In this document: positions 54,346 to 64,000 of the stretch, piece after piece | Numbering within the stretch: the first letter of the stretch is position 1 | Layout of the letters: each line of letters starts with the position of its first letter | Source of the DNA: Mesaphorura yosii | Lineage: Eukaryota > Arthropoda > Collembola > Poduromorpha > Tullbergiidae | Assembly: GCA_009869945.1 (NCBI GenBank) | Contig: WIXG01000046.1 | Location: 1 to 64,000, forward strand | Length of the DNA: 64,000 bases | Reading direction: 5' to 3' | Program-made: the position numbers and the translations under genes | The notes under the pieces: generated by a model | Seen by the model: the letters and a program-made list of their open reading frames with translations, nothing else | What the model was told of the DNA's origin: nothing | Database searches by the model: none

Positions 54346-54451
54346 AAGCCTCACTGAAGAGAAAGAAGGACTGCGCTGCTGCACTGTAATTGGTTTGACC
54401 AATAAAAATATTCAATTCACCCGAACTCCTGCCACCCACGCCGCGAGAAAG
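54346..54451 (+). other. candidate orphan exon C
   Basis: 106 nt between a strong acceptor (ttttatgtgttttgcag) and a strong donor (AAAG|gtaagc). One frame is open throughout, SLTEEKEGLRCCTVIGLTNK then NIQFTRTPATHAARK; another frame ends at a TAA at 54387. Family not recognised. Confidence 0.22.
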
Positions 54452-57400
54452 GTAAGCCACACAAATTTTATGGCATAAACTTAACTTCGGCATTGGCTTC
54501 CAGTGATCGTTTAATTGTTAATTATATTCAATATGCCATTCTACAATAAGAAGGCCATGTGTCAGTTTCTGCGTATGTGTTTGTCTAAGTAAGAACGTGA
54601 TTCAGTATTTCACAGAGCAAATGAAGTAAAAGATGAAAGATGCTTTTATTATTCTGTCAGAAATTTTTCTTATCCCGCCGCAAGTTTGAATCTGAAAGCC
54701 CTGCTGTACCTTTGAGTCTTCCCCGAATGACTCAGAGTCCGAGCAAGCGAGCGAAAGGCACGCTCAAAATTTGAAGCAAACTAAGCCTGAATTTACTTTG
54801 CGTGCCGTCTGCAACGTTCCTTCTCCCTATCTTTATCTGTTCTGCTTTCTTATTTTTCTCCATTACCGTCCAATTCAATTCAGACGGACTGAAGTCAGAG
54901 TCGGACGAAAGGCAGCCGTTTTATATATGAGGTTTTGAGCGAGTTCACGTAATCTATCCCAAATTGATTCCCAACTCGCAAGATAAATTTATCATCCAAC
55001 TTTTCTCGGTCGTTTATTAGTTGAACATACAATGCGATGCAGTAAGTGAGTGAACTTTTATTCTTTATGAGACGGATGTTTGGTATTTTTGCTCGCATTC
55101 TCTGCAGTGTGGACGCAGCAGCAACAGGACGACTGCCGAGTGGAAGATCCCATTCTTTCCTAACACGATTTTCTCATGTAATGCCAACTCGCCTTCTTTC
55201 TCCCCTTTTCTGTGTGACTGCAACTGTTATTGCGTGGACTCGCGGACCCTGACCATGTTGTTCTGGCGCGATTCTATTAGATGCCTGAGTAGATATTATT
55301 ACACAGAATTCATTTCCCTTGGTCCAGTTGGCTTCGTTATTGCATTGTGGGCCATTACTTTGTGATTTTTGGCTTCTGAAGTGCGACACGCCTGAACGAA
55401 AGCCAGAAACGCGGAGGGAAAGAAATAGGATGATGTAGAAAGTATGATGATGGTGATCATCATGATCATTCAAGGATGAGATTGGTGATGGGTTAGATGG
55501 AAAAGATGAAATGAAATCATGGGAGAGCATGGAAAGCCTTTTTGGAACTCTTTCCTTTCTTAATTCGATTTTTTCACTTGAGCATCATTATTGTTCCTGT
55601 TATTGCAGAGTGCAAGGATCCGAAAAATGAATACTTCTTTGGTGTTATGCTTATAGGTTAATAACTTCAGATTGCAGATTCTTTACGATTTCCATTCACA
55701 ACGAATCAACCCTTCCACAGACTTCGATGAAATCTTTAACTGGATTTTAGCAAAATGAATGAGCTTTTTCGCTTTGTAATGAACAGTTTAATAAGATTAG
55801 TTCAAATTCTGATTCTGTATTTAATATTTGAGCTCGCATTAATTAATGCTGATTGAAATTTCATGATTAAATTGTACATTCGCTTTGATAAAAACAAAGG
55901 CTGCTTCATTCTTCAGACCGTCAATGCTTCCGCTTCGCACATGTCAATTTTTTGAACTCGCATTTATAACGCTTTCCGTGTAAAGTAAAATGCAGCGAAT
56001 GAAAGATGAAAGGTTCTTGGAATAACTAATTGGAACAATGGAACAGAAGCGAGTCCTCCGCTTGCACGCTTCCTACTCATCATTCGGCGTAATGAATTTG
56101 TTTCGTCTGACTGACACTTAACTAACATATTGAAATGATTCTTCCTCCGCCTTTGTTTTACTCTTTGACTTTTGAGAGCCAGAAAATGCCAGAAGTCTGC
56201 TGTGGCGGAGCTCAAATAATTTATGTTCTGGCTCTGGCAATCTGTTGATGAAGTGATGAGAGCTTTTTCATCATTTGTACGAAGGAGTTGGAACAGAAAG
56301 GAATTCACCTTCCTACACGAATGCTAGCATTCATCATGCACATATGTACCTCTTTTGTTCTCGTTTCACTCGACGCTGGCGTGCATTTTATATTATTAGC
56401 GCATTTCAACTCACGAGCTCTGCCGCCTGCCTTCACGAACGTTGAACATAATTTACGAGTCTACCTTTCTTCTCCTGCTGGATGGAGGTTGGAAATTAGA
56501 AAGAGAGCTGAGCCTGAAACGAGGGCCGTCTTTGAAAGTCGTTCGCGAATGTGCTCGCCACCGTGTCCATTATTCCGTGCAGTTTGAACCGCCAGTTGCG
56601 GCAGCATTTAAATAATGTGTGCATGTGGGTTTCTGCCGTGCTCCTAGGAATGAGATAAAAAGTTCCGGGGAATAATAGACGAGCGCACTCAATACGACTC
56701 GAGCTACGCAGCACCATAATAATTTATTTCCTGGGTTTCTTATTTTTTATGTCTTAAGTATTTTACAGCCGCCGCATTTTACTACGATAGGTGACTATCT
56801 TGAGGTTTACTACTTCCTTATGCACTGAGACTCGTATAAAATCGCTTGAATCGAAAGAGAGAATCTTCAGTGTACGCAATTACTGTCGGAGCCACTCGCT
56901 GCTTGTAGCAAAGCTCCGTTAATTAAATTGATACAAGTTTGATAAGCCTAAGCTTTTGGTCTCACTGCACCAGGGAACCGGCATTAATACTTGAACGAAC
57001 TCAGTTTACGTTAAACTCGAATGCACGCATTGCTAAGCATGTCAGAGACAACGAAGATAATTGGCACCAAGAAAAAGAAGAGAAGATTTGCTCGCCCAAA
57101 TCAATAAGTCGCAAACTTGATGCAATGTGCAATTTAAGTGAACTGCAACGTAATTTGGAGTAAGGTGAAGTTAGTGGCAGAATTTAGGCGAAGGCAGAGG
57201 TCGAGTTAAGGTTATTATCATTTTATCGCCCCGCGTGGACGCTAAGCCGATAATGTACTACCAAATCAAGGTTCATTAAAAGCCATTACTTGTTCCATTA
57301 ATCTTCTGCGTTTGGTCATTGAATGAAAGGTGTGTTCGATTTAAACCGTTTTGTAAACCAAGTCATTAAAGCGGACTTCTGGTAGCATGTTTGTCCACAC

Positions 57401-60400
57401 GAAAGAAAACAGTCTTGTTTCAAGTTTGTGGCCCGTGGTCATCTCATTAGTGTCGTACAAGCACAGAACTTCGTCCCACACTTCAGTCACAGAAGTAGTA
57501 ATAAATTGGACGAGCCCGAAAAGGAAGAATGCAGTCAGTTACATGACAAAATGTTGCTCTAAAGAACGCTGCAGTCAAATCATTCAGAGCGCGTGTAATC
57601 AACGCCACTTGTTGTCACACAGTGTGGAGAGCCCCGCTCAAGAGCCGGTCCTTTGTTGGGCGACACAATTTAAATCTTGGTTTGACTCCTCCGTGCCTGT
57701 GCTCATCATTAATACAGCTCGAGATTTGTTGCATGCAAAGTTGTTTGCAACTGTGTTAAGTGCAAAGCTGCACTTGAGGCGTGCTCGCATGAAATAATCA
57801 AATAACTTGTGAGATTTGTTTGAATTCAACTCCGCACTAGAGCACTGCACAAGAAAGGGTGTTATTGAGGATCTGCATGGAAGAAAAATGCGGGTACTAA
57901 AATGAAAATGTGTTAGGCGGGATTGCTTACCAGCACAGCGAAATTCTTTTATGCTAGCGCAGGCTCGCACTGTCGCAAGTTCATGGTATATCCATTCCAT
58001 AACTTCTCCTTTTCTTTTAGGAGCAAGTTTGTTCGCGTGCTGGTGTACAAAAGAAAAGAGAAAGTCTACGTCCGAGCTTTATTTATTGTCGTCGTCTTTC
58101 TCTTTTTCTGTGGGTCCCTTTTGATGGCCAGTCCCAGGAAAAGAGTTTTCTCCTCTCTGTTTCTTCTTGTCAAAGCAAGTCCCTTTCGTTGGTCGCTGAC
58201 CTGCTGCTCTGAAGTACGGACAGGAATTTCAGTGTATTACTTGCGAAGAATAACTTTGTTCCAAGAAGCCCATCCATTAACCGAGGAGAGTCGATGCAAT
58301 GCGCACGGACTTTATTATACTCCACTCTCAAGCCGTCTTATTTAGATTTTGTTTGCACTGCGGTATTGCTGGCTGGACATGAAAGACATAAATTCACATC
58401 GTACAAATATTTGTATCGCCTAATTTGTTTTCTCTTTCTTGTCCCGAAAGCTACGCTGTGGCAGGTTCCCAACAACATCGCTCTTGTATTTGACTTTAAG
58501 TTAAAATTATTTGTTTTGTTCTGAGTTGGGCGAAGGAGGCATGTCTGCATTGAGCATTGTTGACTTGATACTAATTAATTAGTGCTGTAAAGTTGAAGGG
58601 GTGAAATCAGAACGCCATGGCCCAGTTGCCCTTTATAGCGGAGTACTGGACACAGACTCAAACTAATTTAGTATCTGTTGATGGTTGGTTGTGATTAGAC
58701 CACTCCGAGTGGTGTGTAGGCCCTAAGGGGCTAAATAACAATTTGGTAGCTTAATTGCATTGTGATAAATTGAGAATAATAATTAGTTCATTAAAGAATA
58801 GAAGCGGTGCAATGTGAACAGTTAAATTAGGTTATCACTCTGCGAGCAACTGCCTATTTCATCGCAACTAGTCATGGGCTCGGGTTCGGAGAATGACTTC
58901 ATTACCGTTCTCGCCTGCGCAACTACGTTATTTCATTGGGAAACCAAGCGCCAGTCATGTATGGCGTTGCAATCAAGTGCGGGTCGACGGCTAAAATTAA
59001 AAGTTGAGGTGCGGGACTTCAAAACCTGTGAATCAGAGAGGATGTGGTTGTTTGCCGAATTAGGAATGCACACTTGACAGGAAATTTTATTCGGGATTCC
59101 CTTATGCTGTCCTGAATTTCACGAATGCTTCAATCTATGGGGTTTGCCTTACTCCCTTTGTCGTTTGTGTTGCATGGTCGGTCAGTCAGTGAGTACATAC
59201 ACAGACGATATTATTGATAAACCACAGGCATGGCACATACCGCTCAGAAAGCAAATTGAATCCCAGTCTTCTCCGCTGTGCTCTGCTCGGTCATTCTCTC
59301 TTCATTAGTAATGTTGACATAATAGCCCCAGGTAATTTGTTTCAATGAGAATGAGTTATTACAAGCAGCTAACTGAATTGACGCTGCTGTTCGGGTGAAA
59401 GAACGTGAATTTATGAATGTGAATGCTGCCTTGCGTGTTGACAAAGTGCAGCGTGGAGTGAGGGTGACTTTTTAATAAATTTTCCTCACTTTTCTCATGA
59501 ATTGAATTTAGTACCAGCAGAGAAGCGTTGTAGCCAAGTCCCTGCTCTAAGGTTATGCAATGTTTGTACGATGCGATGCTCATTTGATTAATTTACACTG
59601 TTCATTCCTTCCTTCATTATATGTCCAAAGATGCAAACACGAACACGAATCTCTCGCACCGAGGCCGACCCTGGCAGGACGGGCCTGTTATTTTCCCTCG
59701 CCGCATGTCTTCACTGTTTTCCGTTCGCACTTTCATAAATATTCATTACAATTTAGATTTAATTAAGGCCTCCGTTCCATCAAGTTAGAATTTAATCTAG
59801 TACACAATTTGCCGAATACATTTTTGGACTGTGCGCTATTCGGTGTTTCTACTCAGCCTTGTTTGACGATGTAATAATTTATTTAAGCTAACCACATAGC
59901 GGCACAGAAGCCGTCCTTTCGTGATTGCATTGTGCGTATTCTTCGCACAGACAAGTGGCATACTGAATTTCGTATTATAATCAGAGAAGGAAAACGGTGT
60001 ATTCATTTTCTGTATTAATGCCATTATGGAGGAATGTAGTTCGTTTAAAATTTATGAAACGCAAAATATTCAGCTGAAAAGGTTCTTGATCCTCAGCGTG
60101 TCTTTGGCTTATTGAATCTGTATTGCCTTCTTCCGAACGATTCTTTGTTCTGAGCTCTGACAAATGCACACAAAAAATACTGCAAACCCAATCTCGATCG
60201 CAAAGCCAGCCGATCCCCTGAAGCTGCGTTTCGAAAGATTGCATTCAGAACCGGTTTTAAACTTTTACGCGTAGAGGCAGTTACGCAAGATAATGAAGAG
60301 ATCACAAAATAGCTGACTTGAGGAAGAAACAATAACATAACATGGCATAATAATATCTACATTAACAATGATAGCACCCAAGTGAGGCATCTTCTGCCCA

Positions 60401-63400
60401 GATTGAAACTTGAACACATACGATTGCATGTACGACGAAGTGGAAGTCATGAAATCCAATCTTAGTATTTTTTCATACGTGGTCGAAACGCTTTACTCGC
60501 CTCAGCTCTGAAATCGCAAACTCTTTCGTTATCCGTTGAGTAGTACAAACACAAGAACATTCCCTGTTCATGTTCTCGTGGTTGTTACTCGCATTGAATT
60601 ACTCTGCTTAAATGAAGTAATATAATTACATAGTAACTTATTACATCGCCTCGAGTCAAGATTTAAGTATGCTCTTCTGCCAGGTGAGAGAAAGTGCGTA
60701 TAAATTATACTTGTGAATTTTCGTTGGCGTAGGCACTTCATCAATTTATTCCTCCACATCGAAGCAGAGTCAATAAGTTTGAAACGAAGTTATATGACTC
60801 AATTCGCCAACCGTAGGCTAAATATTGAACGGGATTCGAAAAGTCATTGGCTTATCTTCGCCTTTGTTGCTAAACTGCAAGCCGTGATGGAGACTTTAAT
60901 GCTGGGATGTTGAACCGGAAACCGCAACGTAATGCAACCAGACTCAAATTGCTTGGAGCTGGCTAGGAAGCTTTCTTGTGTGTGCTCTTCGCGGCGTCTG
61001 ACTGTCATTTCTTCCATTATTCTTGCTTTCCCATCGTACAACTTTGGTGTTTGGAAGAAAGTAAAGCAATTCGTAGAATTCAGCTTCAAACTGAGATAAA
61101 AGAAGGAAAGAGTTTTCTATGCCTTTGTGCAACACTGCAGACTGCGCGATGCGCTGCGATGAATGCACCGAAAGAAAGTCTCCTCAGTACGACTTCCGTT
61201 TCGCAGTTCCAAGACGCAGCAGACGAGGAGGATCTTCAGGCAATGTATAAAAGGATTTGAGCATGGAACGCGCAGCTCAACTGTTAAGTGTTACTTATCT
61301 CCACAATGAATCTCAACTGTGTTCTCGTTTCCCCTTGGTTTGGATTTAATGGTGCTACGAAGAAGACAGCGTAGACAATCCAATAAAGCACTAGGGATTA
61401 TGGGATCATGTTATTGGAAAAACTCAAGTGCGGCCTTTGATGGTCAAGAACGTATTCTTCAAATTACAAAGTGATCAGGGGCCGGACTGATTCCACAATC
61501 CGCAAACGAATTGCGTGAAAATTAAACAGTATCCTCATCCTCCCCGAGTTGAAATTTCATTTCACTTTCCCTCGCCGCCTTGGCAAGCATTGCTCTGCTT
61601 GTGCATTTAAATGAGGGCGTTAATATTAACTCGATATTTAAAGCCGAAATCATAATTCACAGCTCTTGTCATATTTCACGTTTCATGCTTCGTTCACGAT
61701 GTACTACCAGCACTGTTCAGGATCTCGCGCGACTGCCGGCTGCTGGTGTTTGTTAGCAAAAGCGCAGGCATAAACAAGTGTAGCTAGTTCGTGTAGACTG
61801 GCGTAACTCAATGCTGCCTCGTATCCCCACTCTATCATTTATTCTTGTAATTTAAGTGCGACATGTTGAATTGAAGTGTGTCTCACTTGTTTTTACGTTG
61901 GTAAAAAATAACGTATGAGTTTATTTTTAGAGCCGAGAGGGAAAAGAGTTATTTGGCACGAAGCGAACTCACTTTCAGGCTGGTTGCAGTGCAGTGGATG
62001 TGGATTCTAATATTTTATAACTTCAAAACGGAGATCCAACTTTCGCTGCTCCTCTCTTCGCTATCCTCCGTTTATTTTTGTGAGCACGCTCGCATTCTGT
62101 TCTGATCTACTGTTGTACCGACGACGGAGAAAGCGAAACCTGTTTTATACTTCGCATCTTTTCCTTCGTCATCATATTTTTCATCAACGCTTCCTATATT
62201 TCTTCATTTTCCGCGCTCTTGTCAAGTTCGAAAGGAGAAGAGGGTGGAGGCGCTATTGGTTAACACTTAACGGTGCGGTGCATCAATTTTTCGTTGCACG
62301 CTCGTCGCGAAACACCAGACTTTTGGATTGGAAAATGGCGAGCACAGTTCGGCCAAAATCCACAAATTTGTAATTAAACACGAGCGCACGAGCACAGTTC
62401 GTGTGCTATTATCCAGAACACTGGGTCCTAAGATTTTGCAAGTTGCTTTCATCAGGAAATCGTATATTCTAAAACTCCATGTTCCATATTAAAACTAGTT
62501 TTCTTAGTTTCAAAGATTTTAAAGTTTTGAATGGGCAAACTTCTGCACCTGCCACTCGCCATTCTGGAACTAATAAATACAGCTGCAGTTTTGCAGCTTT
62601 CGTAAGTGAATTACAATCAAACTCCTTGACAGGAATTTAAGGCGTGGAATGTGGGACGCGTGTGAGATTGCTTTGCTTAAGAGTTCGATGCAAGTTTAAA
62701 GCCACCACTCAACTTGACTCCTTGCTCGATTTGAGTATTTAACACGTAATAATTTGCATTGAGACGCCCGTAAATTGTAAATGCTCCTTCACTGCACGTC
62801 GCGAGTTCTTTGCCTCCAGTGTTTTGGTTCATGATCTTGGCATTAGGGATCATTTGCCAAGAACGCAAATGCAAATCCCTTAATGCTACTAATGGCTTGA
62901 TACAAGGAAATAACAATAGAAGGAGCAGAGAACAATACAACGTTTGAAGTTGGGTTATTTTGTATAAATTGTAATCCTCTTGACAGGATTCTTGGAACGA
63001 AAGACTTCTTTACGTCTGTTTATCACTTTTGAATTGCTTTATTGTATTTACAAAGTAATAAGACGAAGACAAGGCGAGCGACTGTGTCTGCACGTACTCA
63101 AGTAGCAAGAGTCATTAATTCTTTACTCCCTAATGGCAAGAGTTTATTTCTTGTGAGAAATTTAAATCACACAGCTAAAGACCTCAGTGTTACTGCCACT
63201 GTGTATAATTAGTCAGCTTTACGGAACGATCTGACGTTCTCTCAACATGTGTTTAATTGTTCTCACATAGCAGTAGCATGCTCCACCAGTTTCAGTTTCT
63301 TACTATTGAAGGGATCATTAAGAAGCTCACTCGATCGAGTATTTACTGTGCTTTCCGAGCCGTGCCAAAACCAAGGAGCTTTTGCAGGACAAATTCTTTC

Positions 63401-64000
63401 CACGATGTCTGCGCGTTGTATTTGTTACTCACTTCAGCCTTATGTAAAGTTTTGTGTGCTAGATGATTTCTGCAATGATGAGTTTCCCAATAATCTGGAT
63501 CTTAAAGTACAGAAAACTGATGTATCACGGACTCGAGCGGAATGTGAATTTTTTACTGGCTCAAACGAAAAATATTGGAAAACGATTTAGCACTCCGTCA
63601 AATGCGTTCTGGGTTCTATTTCAGAGATGAATTTGTGCAAATTTGGTTGTGGTTGCGCATCACGTGCACCAGAATTTGTGCTCCGATTACTTTTGCTTTT
63701 GGAGCTGTGGCACCCTGTGTGCTATATCCTGAAAATTGCGGACAAAAACGTCCGTTTTGAATGTCAGATATGACGAAACATGCCATACTTTTTATTGTGA
63801 GCGTTCTTTATATTCCAGACAGAAAGGCGCAATCCAGAAAATGACAGGCAAGTTCGTCTCCATTCTTCGGAGTTTTGCATAAAATATTTTAAAGGGGAAT
63901 TTTGTAATGCAAGTACTATTGAAATCGAAACATCAATCATAATATTGGAATAAAATAGACCGAATATTTAGGACAAGATGACAAAAATAGCAGACAAACT
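54452..64000. other. right end of the window, no recognised gene
   Basis: Mostly AT-rich DNA with random open frames. Two segments have splice-like borders and protein-like composition: 58021-58213 (a basic stretch, then a hydrophobic run) and 61141-61260 (an acidic end with stop). A GATGAT/ATCATC-rich palindromic patch lies near 55443-55470. Nothing recognised. Confidence 0.45.

Noticed and set aside
55108-55177. 70-nt segment with a strong acceptor and a gtaatg donor
   Set aside because: Open in two frames with no protein-like preference, and its exit phase does not join any later candidate.
57387-57797. 136-codon open frame on + with a 120-codon frame on -
   Set aside because: About one such frame is expected by chance in a window of this size and composition; no domain seen.
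62080-62373. Frame containing RGWRRYWLTLNG, recalling a PH-domain strand
   Set aside because: Only one short stretch fits; no other PH strands, no Trp helix and no splice support.

Overview
This is a stretch of animal nuclear DNA: AT-rich, with GT-AG introns and one large spliced gene on the + strand. That gene is an unc-13 (Munc13-family) orthologue, the presynaptic factor that primes synaptic vesicles. The C1, C2B, MUN and C2C blocks look closest to arthropod Unc-13 as I remember those proteins, so the source is probably an arthropod or another ecdysozoan. I cannot place it more exactly from the sequence alone.

Layout. Positions 1-8657 hold no recognisable gene and are probably unc-13 5' flank or upstream intron. 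The readable unc-13 coding part runs from 8727 (reading frame open from 8658) to a TAA at 33467-33469. I could chain 32 coding exons plus one alternative exon, all phase-compatible, giving about 3373 residues. Exon 1 and a giant 5.9-kb exon 2 encode about 2095 residues of low-complexity, acidic, Ser/Pro-rich and coiled-coil N-terminal region. No C2A domain is visible. Small exons 3-5 lead to the C1 exon (18392-18611), two mutually exclusive linker exons (19598-19704 and 20212-20318), C2B (exons 9-12), the MUN domain (exons 13-26), a frame-neutral cassette exon (28882-29010) and C2C with a short tail (exons 28-32). Introns in the C2B-MUN part are often 60-120 bases; others reach 1-1.6 kb.

Positions 33470-64000 (about 30 kb) hold no gene I recognise. 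A few short, open, GC-richer segments there sit between good-looking splice sites. Three of them (45075-45148, 51759-51862, 54346-54451) join in phase on the + strand, so an unrecognised gene with long introns is possible but unproven. No tRNA, rRNA, CRISPR array or recognisable transposon was found.

The most interesting signal is the exon pair between C1 and C2B. The two exons are both 107 nt, have the same phases, share an identical 19-nt 3' border, and differ strongly in the upstream half of the peptide. Including both or neither breaks the frame. This would let the gene switch the C1-C2B linker, a regulatory hinge of the priming factor. The cassette exon between MUN and C2C offers a second frame-neutral switch.
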